A DNA stretch of 64,000 bases from Catenuloplanes niger (GTDB lineage Bacteria; Actinomycetota; Actinomycetes; Mycobacteriales; Micromonosporaceae), in contig NZ_JAVDYC010000001.1 of assembly GCF_031458255.1 (NCBI RefSeq), positions 1,054,001 to 1,118,000 on the forward strand, in the 5' to 3' direction. This document shows, one piece after another, positions 30,449-39,532 of this stretch; position 1 is the first letter of the stretch; every line of letters begins with the position of its first letter. The position numbers were made by a program, and so were the translations under genes. The notes beneath the pieces are model-generated. The model worked only from the letters and a program-made list of their open reading frames with translations, was not told the origin of the DNA and made no database searches.

Positions 30449-31108
30449 GTGCGGGTACTGATCGCCGATGACGAACGGATCCTGGCGGACACGGTCGCCG
30501 ACGGCCTGCGGGAGTTCGCGATGGCCGTCGACGTCGTCTACGACGGTGACGCGGCGCTGGAACGGCTCACGGTGAACCGGTACGACGTGGCGGTCCTCGA
30601 CCGGGACATGCCGATCCTGACCGGTGAGAAGGTGTGCCAGCACGTCGTCGACGCCGGCATCAACACCCGGATACTGCTGCTGACCGCCGCGGCCGGCATC
30701 CGGGACCGGGTCGAAGGCCTGAGTCTGGGCGCCGACGACTACCTGACGAAGCCGTTCGCGTTCGCCGAGCTGGTGGCCCGCGTGCAGGCGCTGGGCCGGC
30801 GGGCGAACCAGGCGCAGAAACCGGTGCTGGAGCGGGACGGCATCGTGCTCGACGTCCCTCGGCACACCGTGTCCCGCGACGGGCTGCCGCTGCGGCTGTC
30901 CCCGAAGGAGTTCGCGGTGCTGCGGGTGCTGCTGCGCGCGGACGGCAACGTGGTCAGCGCGGAGGACCTGCTGGAACAGGCGTGGGACGAGCACGCGGAC
31001 CCGTTCACCAACAGCGTACGGGTCACCGTGATGACGTTGCGCAAGAAGCTGGGTGAACCAGCGGTGATCCACACGGTGCCCCGGGTGGGCTATCGGCTCG
31101 GCCGATGA
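30449..31108 (+). CDS. OmpR/PhoB-family response regulator
   Basis: A 219-residue response regulator. The receiver has acidic DDE (LIADDERILAD), phospho-acceptor Asp in VAVLDRDMPILTG (~51), Thr and Lys in LLTAAAG / YLTKPFAFAELVARV. The C-terminal winged helix (RLSPKEFAVLRVLLRADG, then SVRVTVMTLRKKLG ... VGYRLGR) is of the OmpR type. GTG 30449 is preferred because ggggggtg lies just upstream; an in-frame ATG at 30428 would bury that site. The stop overlaps the kinase ATG by four bases (ATGA). First gene of the operon that continues through the MacAB-like exporter. Confidence 0.93.
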   Translation: MRVLIADDERILADTVADGLREFAMAVDVVYDGDAALERLTVNRYDVAVLDRDMPILTGEKVCQHVVDAGINTRILLLTAAAGIRDRVEGLSLGADDYLTKPFAFAELVARVQALGRRANQAQKPVLERDGIVLDVPRHTVSRDGLPLRLSPKEFAVLRVLLRADGNVVSAEDLLEQAWDEHADPFTNSVRVTVMTLRKKLGEPAVIHTVPRVGYRLGR

Positions 31109-32211
31109 GGCTGCGCTCCCCGTTCCAGCGCGCGGCCCTGATCTGCGTCGTGCTGATGGTCGGCGCCTACCTGTCCCGGGAGGCCGCCGGCGGTTCGGGT
31201 CAGTGGATCCAGCTCCTGTTCTCCCGGTTCTGTACGCGCGAGGACGGCACCTTCGCGGGCGGCCGGTGGTGCAGTGCCGGCGTGGACGAGGACGTCACGT
31301 ACCAGGTGATGCTGGTGTTGATCTTTGTCTTCCTGTCCGGGGCGGCCGTGGTGGGGATGCGCTGGGCGGTCGGGCAGCCGATCCGCGAGCTGGCGGCGCA
31401 GATCCGGGGGCTGGGCCCGCAGAACTTCTCCTACCGGGTGCACAGCGGCTCGCGTCGCGGTGCGATGGCGGAGCTGGCCGACGCGGTCAACTCCATGATC
31501 AGCAGAGTGGCGGTCGGTTACGAGTCGCAGCGCCGGTTCGCGGCGGACGCGTCGCACGAGCTGCGCACTCCGCTCGCGGTGCAACGCACGTTGATCGAGG
31601 TCGGCCTGGCCCGCAACCCGAGCCCGGAGAAGCTGCGGGTCCTCACCGAGCAACTGCTCGAGACGAACGAGCGAAACGTACGGCTGATCGAGGCACTTCT
31701 GGTGCTCAGTGAGACCGACCGGGGCCTCGCGTCCAGGAGCGAACTGCGGCTGGACACGATCGTGGCCGCGGTCCTCGCCGAGCACCGGCACAGCGCCGCC
31801 CAGGCACAGGTCACCATCACCCCACAGCTCGCGCCCAGGACGGTGATCGGTGAACGGGTGCTGCTGGAACGCCTGGTGTCGAACCTGGTGCAGAACGCGA
31901 TCAAGTACAACCGGCCGGGTGGGACGATCACCGTCGTGGTGGCCGACGCACCGGCGCTGGTGGTCGAGAACACCGGCGACGACGTCCCGGCCGAGGCGGT
32001 CGCCCGCCTGTTCGAGCCGTTCCGGCGGCTCAACGGCGCCCGCATCGACCACAGCGGCGGCGTCGGCCTGGGGCTGACCATCGTCCGGTCGATCGTGCAG
32101 GCGCACGACGGGAGCATCACCGGGACGTCCACCGGCAGCGACGGGCTGCGCGTCGAGGTCTCGCTGCCGCAGGCCGGGCGGAACCCGCGCCCGACGATAA
32201 AGAACGCATAA
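31105..32211 (+). CDS. sensor histidine kinase
   Basis: A 368-residue membrane kinase. Two membrane helices (AALICVVLMVGAYLS and VMLVLIFVFLSGAAVVG) flank a short ~45-residue extracytoplasmic loop containing two cysteines (FSRFCTRED, GRWCSAG), which could form a disulfide-based or small-ligand sensor. HAMP, the phospho-acceptor H box (ADASHELRTPLAVQ, ~150), N box (LVSNLVQNAIKYN) and G box (GGVGLGLTIVRSIV) are all present. It is translationally coupled to the response regulator. The small periplasmic loop is typical of kinases that detect envelope-active compounds with help from a partner lipoprotein or ABC transporter. Confidence 0.93.
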   Translation: MRLRSPFQRAALICVVLMVGAYLSREAAGGSGQWIQLLFSRFCTREDGTFAGGRWCSAGVDEDVTYQVMLVLIFVFLSGAAVVGMRWAVGQPIRELAAQIRGLGPQNFSYRVHSGSRRGAMAELADAVNSMISRVAVGYESQRRFAADASHELRTPLAVQRTLIEVGLARNPSPEKLRVLTEQLLETNERNVRLIEALLVLSETDRGLASRSELRLDTIVAAVLAEHRHSAAQAQVTITPQLAPRTVIGERVLLERLVSNLVQNAIKYNRPGGTITVVVADAPALVVENTGDDVPAEAVARLFEPFRRLNGARIDHSGGVGLGLTIVRSIVQAHDGSITGTSTGSDGLRVEVSLPQAGRNPRPTIKNA

Positions 32212-32259
32212 GCAGAACGCTTACGGTGCCGGACCACGCCGCCGCCGATAGTTCTCCGC

Positions 32260-33117
32260 ATGCGACGTACCTTGATCTCCATCGCCGTGACCGTCACCGG
32301 TCTGACCCTGCTGACCGGCTGCGGCGGCACCGGCACCGACACCCCCTCGTCCACCGAGCCCACCGCGGCCGCCGGTGGCATGTCCGAGGACGCGGCCAAG
32401 CAGCAGGCCGTCCAGAAGCTGATCGCCGACTGCATGAAGGAGAAGGGCTTCCAGTACGAGGTCACGCCGCCGATCGAGATGAACTCCCGCTCGGCCGATT
32501 TCACCGGCGCGTCGAGCCTGCTCAAGACGGACGAGGAACTGCGGCAGTACCGGCAGAAGTACGGCTTCGGCATCTACAGCGCGCAGCTCTACCCGGACGA
32601 CCCGATGGTCAAGCAGCCCGACATCGACCCGGCGAACAACCCGAACAACAGGATCCGGGAGGCGCTGGACCCGGCCCGGCAGGCGGCGTGGGACGCGGCG
32701 TTCAGCTCCGACGGCAAGAACGGCCGCACCGAGCCGGGCTGCGCCGACATCGCCAACGAGCAGGTGTACGGCAAGGCCGAGTACGACCCCGACGAGCAGG
32801 CCGAGGACCAGCGCGCCTACGAGAAGTACCGCACCGACCCTGCCGTGGTGAAGGCCGCCCATCAGTACGGCGACTGCCTGCGCGGCAAGGGCTACCAGGT
32901 CGCGTCGACCGAACCCGGCATGATCGACACCGGCGTCTACGACCTGATCAACGCACCGCTGTTGAGCGGTGAGCAGGTCAGTGCCGCCGAGGCGAAAACC
33001 CGTCTCGCCGAGGAGATCACGGCGTCGCTGGCCGACCTGGACTGCCGCGGCAATTACGCGACGCTCGCCCGCACCACGTACGCCACGGTCGTCACCCGCG
33101 GCGGCGGGGTGGGCTGA
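32260..33117 (+). CDS. lipoprotein of the two-component/MacAB operon
   Basis: A 285-residue exported lipoprotein: positively charged start, hydrophobic helix and lipobox LTLLTGC (Cys ~22), then a Thr/Ser-rich linker. The mature part contains paired cysteines in similar contexts, LIADCMKEKGFQYEV and YGDCLRGKGYQVAS, plus AYEKYRTDPAV and a late LADLDCRG. Such proteins commonly lie beside MacA/MacB-like genes and kinases in actinobacteria. Role unknown; it may be an accessory or sensing subunit. It sits 48 bp after the kinase stop and two bases before the adaptor GTG, so it is firmly in the operon. Confidence 0.88.
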   Translation: MRRTLISIAVTVTGLTLLTGCGGTGTDTPSSTEPTAAAGGMSEDAAKQQAVQKLIADCMKEKGFQYEVTPPIEMNSRSADFTGASSLLKTDEELRQYRQKYGFGIYSAQLYPDDPMVKQPDIDPANNPNNRIREALDPARQAAWDAAFSSDGKNGRTEPGCADIANEQVYGKAEYDPDEQAEDQRAYEKYRTDPAVVKAAHQYGDCLRGKGYQVASTEPGMIDTGVYDLINAPLLSGEQVSAAEAKTRLAEEITASLADLDCRGNYATLARTTYATVVTRGGGVG

Positions 33118-33119
33118 CC

Positions 33120-34391
33120 GTGCGACTCCGTCTCCCCCGCCGGCGGCCGGTGCGGGTGGTGGCCCTGACCACCGCCGTCGCCCTGGCCGCCGGCGCCGCC
33201 GGGTGGCTGGTCGCCACCCGGGTGAAGTCACCGGCCGACGCCGCGGCCGACCGCGAGCCACCGCCCGCCTCGCTGATCACCGTGCCGGTCGAGAAGCGCA
33301 TCCTCACCTCCACGGTGACCACGCGGGGTTCGGTCACCTACGGCAAGGAACAACCGATCACCCTGACCGGTACGGTCGCCGCCGGCAACGGTGAGGCCGG
33401 ACCGCAGCTCGTCACCAAGACCGCCACGGCCGGCCGGACGCTGCGCGAAGGAGACGTCCTCCTGGAGGTCAACGGCCGGCCGGTCTTCGTCCTGAAGGGC
33501 CCGGTGCCGATGTATCGCACGCTGGTACGGGGCGCGGAGGGAGACGACGTACATCAGCTGCGCGCCGCGCTGGGCCGCCTGGTCCCGGCCCGCTGGGTCG
33601 CGGCCACCGGTCCGCTCGACGAGAACGCGCTCCGTGCCGTCGACGACTTCTACACCGCGCACGGGTATGCGGCCGCGGCCCCCACCGCCGAGCAGCGCGC
33701 GCAACTGCGGTTGCTCGAACGGGCCGCCGCCGACGCGAAGGAGGCCGGTGGCCAGGCACTCGCCGACGCCCGGGCCGACCTCGCCGAGTTCCGGCGCACG
33801 TACGGGATCAGCGTCCCCAGCGGCGAGATCCTGTTCCTGCCCCAGCTGCCGATCCAGCTGACCACGGTCACCGCGAAGGCGGGCACCGCACCGACCGGCC
33901 CGGTCGGCACCGTCGCCGACCCGGGCCTGGTGGTGAACGCGACGGTGTCCGCCGAGGACGCCGAGCTTCTCAAGCCGGGCATGACCGCGACCCTGCACGG
34001 CTCCACCGGCGGCACGCTCACCGCGAAGGTCACCGGCCTGGGCGCCGAGTACGCGACCGAGACCGCCGAGGAAGGCGAGGAGCCGGCCGCGCCCGGCATC
34101 CCGCTCCAGCTGAAACCGGACGACGCCAAGGCCGCCGCCGCGTTCGCCGGGCAGTCGGTGCAGGTGCGGATCACCGTCGGCGACACCGGCGGGGAGGTCC
34201 TGGCCGTACCCGTCGCGGCGATCTTCACCGCCGCGGACGGGCAGTCCCGGGTGACCGTCCAGACCGGGACCGGCCAGACCCGGGACGTGCCGGTGGAACC
34301 GGGGCTGACCGCGGACGGCAACGTCGAGGTGCGGGTGCGCGACGGCGCCGAGCTGGCCGAGGGCGACCGGGTGGTGGTCAGCGGCTCATGA
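33120..34391 (+). CDS. MacA/HlyD-like efflux adaptor with peptidoglycan-binding domain
   Basis: A 423-residue membrane-anchored adaptor. One N-terminal helix (VVALTTAVALAAGAAGWLVA) is followed by beta-barrel/lipoyl-type sequence (VTTRGSVTYGKEQPITLTG, then LREGDVLLEVNGRPVFVLKG). A peptidoglycan-binding-1 module is inserted (VRGAEGDDVHQLRAALGRL ... ENALRAVDDFYTAHGY). A short coiled coil and C-terminal beta domains follow (PGMTATLHGSTGGTLTAKV; VLAVPVAAIFTAADGQ). The peptidoglycan-binding insert replaces the outer-membrane-docking role of Gram-negative MacA and suits a Gram-positive wall. GTG 33120 lies two bases after the lipoprotein stop. Its stop overlaps the ATPase ATG. Confidence 0.9.
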   Translation: MRLRLPRRRPVRVVALTTAVALAAGAAGWLVATRVKSPADAAADREPPPASLITVPVEKRILTSTVTTRGSVTYGKEQPITLTGTVAAGNGEAGPQLVTKTATAGRTLREGDVLLEVNGRPVFVLKGPVPMYRTLVRGAEGDDVHQLRAALGRLVPARWVAATGPLDENALRAVDDFYTAHGYAAAAPTAEQRAQLRLLERAAADAKEAGGQALADARADLAEFRRTYGISVPSGEILFLPQLPIQLTTVTAKAGTAPTGPVGTVADPGLVVNATVSAEDAELLKPGMTATLHGSTGGTLTAKVTGLGAEYATETAEEGEEPAAPGIPLQLKPDDAKAAAAFAGQSVQVRITVGDTGGEVLAVPVAAIFTAADGQSRVTVQTGTGQTRDVPVEPGLTADGNVEVRVRDGAELAEGDRVVVSGS

Positions 34392-35074
34392 CGGACGTCC
34401 TCGAACTGGCCGGTGTCAGCCGGACCTTCCCCACCCATCCGCCGGTGACCGCGCTCGCCGGCATCGACCTGCGAGTGGCGCGCGGCGACTACGTCGGCAT
34501 CGTCGGCCCGTCCGGGTCCGGCAAGTCGACCCTGCTCAACGTGCTCGGCCTGCTCGACGTGCCGACCGCCGGCCGCTACACGCTGGAGGGCGCCGAGACC
34601 ACCACCATGAGCGACAGGCACCGCACCGAGGTACGCGGCTCCCGCATCGGTTTCGTCTTCCAGTCCTTCCACCTGCTGATGTACCGGACCGTGCTGGAGA
34701 ACGTCATGCTCGGGGGCCTCTACACCGGCGTACCGGCCGCCACCCGGCGCCGGCAGGCCACGATCGCGCTCGACCGGGTCGGCATGGGACATCGGCAGGA
34801 CTTCCTGCCCAGCCGGCTCTCCGGCGGCGAACGCCAGCGCACCGCCATCGCCCGCGCCCTGATCGGCGACCCCGCGTTGCTGCTCTGCGACGAGCCGACC
34901 GGCAACCTCGACAGCGCCAACACCGCCGCGGTGCTCGACCTCTTCGACGAACTCCGGGCCGGCGGCGCCACCCTGCTGGTCATCACGCACGACCTGGCGG
35001 TGGCGGCCCGCGCGGACCGGCAGGTGCGCATCGCCGACGGCCGGCTAACGCACCTCGAACGGGCCCGCAGATGA
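34388..35074 (+). CDS. MacB-type ABC transporter ATP-binding protein
   Basis: A 228-residue ATPase of the LolD/MacB group: Walker A GIVGPSGSGKSTLLNVLGL, Q-loop FQSFHLLMYRTVLENVML, signature SRLSGGERQRTAIARALIG, Walker B LLLCDEPTGNLDSAN and H-loop VITHDLA. Length and motifs are complete. It is coupled at both ends by ATGA overlaps to the adaptor and the permease, which fixes a 1:1:1 assembly. It drives mechanotransmission by the FtsX-type permease rather than classic transmembrane transport. Confidence 0.94.
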   Translation: MTDVLELAGVSRTFPTHPPVTALAGIDLRVARGDYVGIVGPSGSGKSTLLNVLGLLDVPTAGRYTLEGAETTTMSDRHRTEVRGSRIGFVFQSFHLLMYRTVLENVMLGGLYTGVPAATRRRQATIALDRVGMGHRQDFLPSRLSGGERQRTAIARALIGDPALLLCDEPTGNLDSANTAAVLDLFDELRAGGATLLVITHDLAVAARADRQVRIADGRLTHLERARR

Positions 35075-36285
35075 GCCGGCTCACCTGGCGGGACCTGGTC
35101 AGCGAGGCGATCAGCGGCATCGGGTCCCGCCCGGCCCGCACCGCGCTCACCATCGCCGGCATCGTCGTGGGCATCGGCACCCTGGTCACCACGCTCGGCG
35201 TCTCCGCCACCGCGGGCAACCAGATCGCCGGCCGGTTCGACGCGGCCACGGCCACCGAGGTCACCGTGCACGTGCCGCGGCCCGGCAACCCCGACGCGCC
35301 ACCGGCCGTGCGCTGGAGCGCGGCCGACGACGTGGCCCGGCTCAACGGCGTCACCGCGGTCGCCGCCTACTCCCGCTCCCAGGAGGGGAAGGACCTGCCG
35401 GTACGCGCCAACGCCGTCAAGGACCCCACCCGCATCCTGGACCGGCTGCTGCCCGTCGTCGGCTCCACGCCGTCGCTGCTCGACGCCGCCCGGGCCGGCA
35501 TGTCCGCGGGCCGGTTCTTCGACACCGGCCACGTGGAACGCCGCGACCGGGTCGCCGTCCTCGGTGCCGAAGCCGCCGCGCAGCTCGGCCTGACCCGCAT
35601 CGACAACCAGCCCGCCGTGCTGGTGGACGGGGAGCCGTTCACCGTGATCGGTATCCTCGGCGCGGTCGGCCGCACCGACCAGCAGGTGCTGGCCACCGCC
35701 GTGATCCTGCCGTGGACCGCCGCGGACGACGGGCTGCGCCTGGGGCCGGTGACCACGGTGGCGATCACGACGGTCCTCGGCGGCGCATCGCTGATCGCCG
35801 AGCAGGCGCCGCTCGCCCTCGCCCCCAACGACCCGGTCGCCCTCCAGGTCGACGCGCCACCCGACCCGGCCACCCTCCGCACCGGAGTCGCCCAGGACGT
35901 CAGCGGCCTGCTGCTGATCCTCGGCCTGGTCTCGCTGGTCGTCGGCGCCCTCGGCATCGCCAACGTCACCCTGGTGACGGTCATGGAACGTACCGCCGAG
36001 ATCGGTCTGCGCCGGGCCCTCGGCGCCCGGCGTCACCACATCGCCGCCCAGTTCCTGTGCGAATCCACGGTGATCGGCCTGCTCGGCGGCATCATCGGCG
36101 CCAGCACCGGCATCCTCGCCGTCGTCGGCATCAGCGTCGCCCGCCAGTGGACGCCTGTCGTCGACGGCACCCTCGCCGCCGCGTCCCCACTGGTCGGCGC
36201 CGTCGTCGGCCTGCTCGCCGGTCTCTATCCGTCGATTCGCGCCGCCCGCATGCAACCGGTCGACGCACTCCGCGGCCCGGGCTGA
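35071..36285 (+). CDS. MacB-like FtsX-family ABC permease
   Basis: A 404-residue permease. The first helix (ALTIAGIVVGIGTLVTTLG) is followed by a ~200-residue extracytoplasmic MacB periplasmic core (FFDTGHVERRDRVAVLGAEA, GEPFTVIGILG). Three C-terminal helices follow (LLLILGLVSLVVGALGIAN; VIGLLGGIIGASTGILA; LVGAVVGLLAGLYPSIRA), with the conserved ERTAEIGLRRALGARR between. Order and size match four-helix MacB permeases. It completes the operon of regulator, kinase, lipoprotein, adaptor, ATPase and permease; a strong palindrome lies beyond it. Confidence 0.94.
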   Translation: MSRLTWRDLVSEAISGIGSRPARTALTIAGIVVGIGTLVTTLGVSATAGNQIAGRFDAATATEVTVHVPRPGNPDAPPAVRWSAADDVARLNGVTAVAAYSRSQEGKDLPVRANAVKDPTRILDRLLPVVGSTPSLLDAARAGMSAGRFFDTGHVERRDRVAVLGAEAAAQLGLTRIDNQPAVLVDGEPFTVIGILGAVGRTDQQVLATAVILPWTAADDGLRLGPVTTVAITTVLGGASLIAEQAPLALAPNDPVALQVDAPPDPATLRTGVAQDVSGLLLILGLVSLVVGALGIANVTLVTVMERTAEIGLRRALGARRHHIAAQFLCESTVIGLLGGIIGASTGILAVVGISVARQWTPVVDGTLAAASPLVGAVVGLLAGLYPSIRAARMQPVDALRGPG

Positions 36286-36347
36286 GCCCGGCCGGCGCCG
36301 ACCGCGCCGTCGCTGCCGCCGCGGCCGGACCACGGGGCCACGCTCAC

Positions 36348-36373
36348 GGCCCCGGTCCGTACGGACCGGGGCC
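36348..36373. terminator. 26-bp perfect palindrome between convergent genes
   Basis: A self-complementary sequence centred between 36360 and 36361 (half-site ggccccggtccgt). It lies between the MacB-like permease stop and the stop of the convergent secreted protein. It fits a bidirectional terminator, although a near-zero loop is also compatible with a protein-binding palindrome. Confidence 0.7.
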
Positions 36374-36395
36374 GGAGCGGTTCCGGTCCTCCTGT

Positions 36396-39260
36396 TCAGC
36401 GCACGCGGATCTCGGCGATGTCCAACGCGTTCGCGCCGCCGTACCACCAGACCCGGTATTCGAGGCTGTTGTCGGACGACGTGATCGTGATCGGCACGGT
36501 GAACCGGATGAACCCGATGGACGCGAAGTCACCGGCCTGCAGGACCTTGATCGGCGCGACCGAGGCGCCGGTCCGGGCGTCGTAGACCTCGATGTTGGCC
36601 ACCTGCGAGCCGGCCACCGGATCGCTCGACCGCATCACGAACTCCACGGTGTACGACCCCGGGCTCAGCGAGTGGTTCGGGCCGAAGGTCATGTGGCCCG
36701 GGGCGCTGACGCCCGGTGTGGCGGAGAGCAGCCCGCCCGCGGTCCGGCTGTAGTTGCCCGCCGCATGGGTCTGCAGGGGCGCCTGGCCGGGGCTGTAGAC
36801 CAGCTTGGCGCCCGCGCCGAGGGCCAGCGTGTTCACCGCGAGGGACTCGATGTTCATCAGTGAGTTGGGCTCCGCGTCCAGGTGCGCGCTCGACGTCCAT
36901 CCGGTGAGTGCTCCGGTGCCGTTCACCCGCTGCTGGTGGGATATCAGCTGCGCGCGCAGGGAGACCGAGTGGTGTGCCAGCGTACGTTGCTGGGCGGGGC
37001 TCAACCCCGTGTGGTGCACGAGGATCTGGTCGTTCAGCAGCTTGAGCAGGCCGATGTGGTAGTTCTCCGTCAGTGCGGGGTATTCCCACAGCCGGGTCTC
37101 GGGGTTCCGGGTGTATCCGGACTTGCCCAGGATGTCGCTCCACTTGGCCAGAGCGGTCTGCTGCGGGCCCTTGGACAGGTAGTACAGCCCGTCCAGCGCG
37201 AGCCGGTCCACGTTGTCGGACTTGATGGGCGGGTCGACCCGGTCGTGCGGCGTCCAGTTCTGGTCGCCGGACAGGATCCGCCACCGGATGTGGTCGCCGT
37301 TGTCGCTCAGGCCGTTGGGCTGGGGCCGGCCGTAGGCCTGAGCCATGTGCCGGGCCAGCCAGTTGTCGTCGAACCAGAACTGATAGAACGGCGTCTGGCC
37401 GGCCGCTCGCACCGCGTTCCTGCCGTAGCCGTAGTGCTCGTGGAAGGCGGACCCGCCGGTGGGCTGGTCCAGTTGCCCGTCCCGGTTGGCGTCGAAGAGC
37501 AGGTGCCCGTTCTTGTCCCGGGCGGTGTACCGGAATCCTTCCCGCGACGCCTGCCTGATCAGCTCCGGCTTGTTGAAGCTGTGCCCCGGCGAGTCGATCG
37601 TGGTCGGCTCGGGGGTCAGGAACTCGTTGTCGTCGTAGTAGTTGTAGTCGTAGATGAGTCCGTCCACGTTCCGCCACATTCCCTCGGCCGAGTAGGCGAA
37701 GTCGACCGCGCTCAGTCCGTACGGATAGTTGATCCCGTACCGGTAGAGGCCGGTCTGCGGCGGGTAGTCGTAGTCGATCCGTACCACCGGGACCTGCGCG
37801 GTGTTCGGTGCCTGGACCGACCGGACCTGTTTCCAGCTCAGCCGCGGATCGCTCTCGTTGTACGAGGTGAGTCCCATGAAGACCGTCGGACTGCCGGAGT
37901 CGGCCGCGCGCTGGAAGAGCGGCACCACGCCGGCGCTCACCCAGGCGTCGTCGCACGCCGAACCGTAGCCGGCCGTCTGGGTGGAGTAGCCGTCGTTGGT
38001 CAGCAGCGCGGGCGCGGTATCCCAGTAGATCGGGTTGCGGTACGGGGCGGTGTTCCAGACGAGCCAGCCGGTCTGGGCGCAGCTGCCCGAGTACCAGTTC
38101 CACAGGCTCAGTGTGGCGCTGGTGATCCGGGCACCGGCGAACTGCGCCGACGGCCACTGCATGAAGGATCGCGCGAGGTAACCCGTGGCCTTGCCGTAGG
38201 CGAGGTAGTCGGCGCCCGAGTGGTCGGGTTTGCCGTCGGTGGAGAGTTCGTCGTCACGGACGATGGTGTCGCCGGCCGCGCCCATCTCGACCTGCGGGCC
38301 GAGCGTGACCGGATACCTCGTCCCCGGGTCCTGCAGCCAGGCCTGGTCGGCGGCGAGCCGCAGGTCGACCGCGCCGGTGCCGGCCGCGGCGTCGGCACCC
38401 CGCGCGGGTGCCGCCGCGGATGTCGCGGATCCGCGCGGCGCGGCCCGGACGGTGAGGGCCTTCTCCCGGGTCCGCTCGCCGCTCGCACCGACCGAGGAGT
38501 CCCACATCATCGGCGTCGGCACCCGGCCGACGGTGGCCCCGGCGGCATCGCGGATCGCGAACGAGGCCGCGCCGTCGGCGACGAACCGCAGGCCGTCGCT
38601 GCGCAACGGCACGGTCATGGCCGCCGTCCGGGTGGCCGCCGCCCGATCCTTGAGCACCAGCGACTGCGTGAAGCCGAGCCGGGTCGCCACCAGCAACAGA
38701 TCGACGCCCGGCCGCACCTCCCGGTACGTCGCCGTGTCAGCGGCGAGCACCGGGGCGGGCAGCGGGCCGGTCCACAGCATGCTGATCGAGTCGCCACCGG
38801 TCGCCATCCGCGCGAGCGCCTGCTCGCCGGAGCCGGTCGTGGCGCCGGAGAAGCGCAGGCCGCGCGGGTGCCCGACCGGCTCCACCGCGCCGTCCGCGGT
38901 GAGCCGCAGCGTCAGGTCCACCGCCTGCCAGGTGCCGCCCCTCTCGAAGCGGACCGGGCCGGCGTGGATCTCGGTACTGAAGCCACCCTCCGGGCGGGCC
39001 CACACCCGGGTCGTCTCGGTCCGCTGCGAGGCCACCTCCACCCGGCCGCCGCACCCCTTCGCCGCCGTCACGGCGGCCGGCGGATCCGGCTGTTCCGCCG
39101 GGCAGGCGGGCTTCGCCGCCGCGTCGGCACGCAGCACGACCTGATCTGCCAAGGTCAACAGCAGGACGGCGGCGGCAGTGACCGCGATCCCCTTCGAGAG
39201 CTTTCTCCCCCGCCCCGAACCGAACCGGGTCGATACGCGCGAACGTTGCCTCACCGACAT
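36396..39260 (-). CDS. large secreted DNRLRE-like multi-domain protein
   Basis: A 954-residue exported protein, ATG 39260 with gggggaca upstream. A signal helix follows a basic start (ITAAAVLLLTLADQ-like at ~28). Residues ~60-330 resemble the N-terminal region of actinobacterial DNRLRE/RHS-type surface proteins (YREVRPGVDLLLVATRLGFT). Residues ~330-510 look like a DNRLRE jelly-roll (SFMQWPSAQFAGARITSATL, SLWNWYSGSCAQTGWLVWNT). Residues ~510-800 form a helical, aromatic-rich unit (MWRNVDGLIYDYNYYDDNEF; YYLSKGPQQTALAKWSDILG) of unknown type. The last ~130 residues are a beta-sandwich binding module (YTVEFVMRSSDPVAGSQVAN). A wall or glycan-directed enzyme or adhesin is likely; no catalytic motif was recognised. 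Divergent from the HTH-TM-lectin gene. Confidence 0.75.
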   Translation of the reverse strand: MSVRQRSRVSTRFGSGRGRKLSKGIAVTAAAVLLLTLADQVVLRADAAAKPACPAEQPDPPAAVTAAKGCGGRVEVASQRTETTRVWARPEGGFSTEIHAGPVRFERGGTWQAVDLTLRLTADGAVEPVGHPRGLRFSGATTGSGEQALARMATGGDSISMLWTGPLPAPVLAADTATYREVRPGVDLLLVATRLGFTQSLVLKDRAAATRTAAMTVPLRSDGLRFVADGAASFAIRDAAGATVGRVPTPMMWDSSVGASGERTREKALTVRAAPRGSATSAAAPARGADAAAGTGAVDLRLAADQAWLQDPGTRYPVTLGPQVEMGAAGDTIVRDDELSTDGKPDHSGADYLAYGKATGYLARSFMQWPSAQFAGARITSATLSLWNWYSGSCAQTGWLVWNTAPYRNPIYWDTAPALLTNDGYSTQTAGYGSACDDAWVSAGVVPLFQRAADSGSPTVFMGLTSYNESDPRLSWKQVRSVQAPNTAQVPVVRIDYDYPPQTGLYRYGINYPYGLSAVDFAYSAEGMWRNVDGLIYDYNYYDDNEFLTPEPTTIDSPGHSFNKPELIRQASREGFRYTARDKNGHLLFDANRDGQLDQPTGGSAFHEHYGYGRNAVRAAGQTPFYQFWFDDNWLARHMAQAYGRPQPNGLSDNGDHIRWRILSGDQNWTPHDRVDPPIKSDNVDRLALDGLYYLSKGPQQTALAKWSDILGKSGYTRNPETRLWEYPALTENYHIGLLKLLNDQILVHHTGLSPAQQRTLAHHSVSLRAQLISHQQRVNGTGALTGWTSSAHLDAEPNSLMNIESLAVNTLALGAGAKLVYSPGQAPLQTHAAGNYSRTAGGLLSATPGVSAPGHMTFGPNHSLSPGSYTVEFVMRSSDPVAGSQVANIEVYDARTGASVAPIKVLQAGDFASIGFIRFTVPITITSSDNSLEYRVWWYGGANALDIAEIRVR

Positions 39261-39532
39261 CTGTCCCCCGTAGATGAATTCAGCCCTGGGTTCCCCGAAC
39301 GCCAGGCGCTGGAATGCCACTGTGCGGAGTCTGGCCGTTGCGCCGGGGCCGCGTAAGGGCTGCTCGACCCCGTGGGACGGATCCGGGACGAAGTCGGGGC
39401 AGGGGCACACCGGCGGGCCGCACGCATCCATCGGCGCCCATTGCTTGAGTGTCGGGTAACCGCCAACAGCGACATGGCAATCCACGGGTATCGATAAGAT
39501 CCTGAGCCGTACGGGCGCCTGACGGGGAGGGG

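Noticed and set aside
36882-39356. 824-codon plus-strand frame opposite the giant secreted protein
   Set aside because: Val/Gly/Arg shadow composition; the minus strand has signal peptide and domains.
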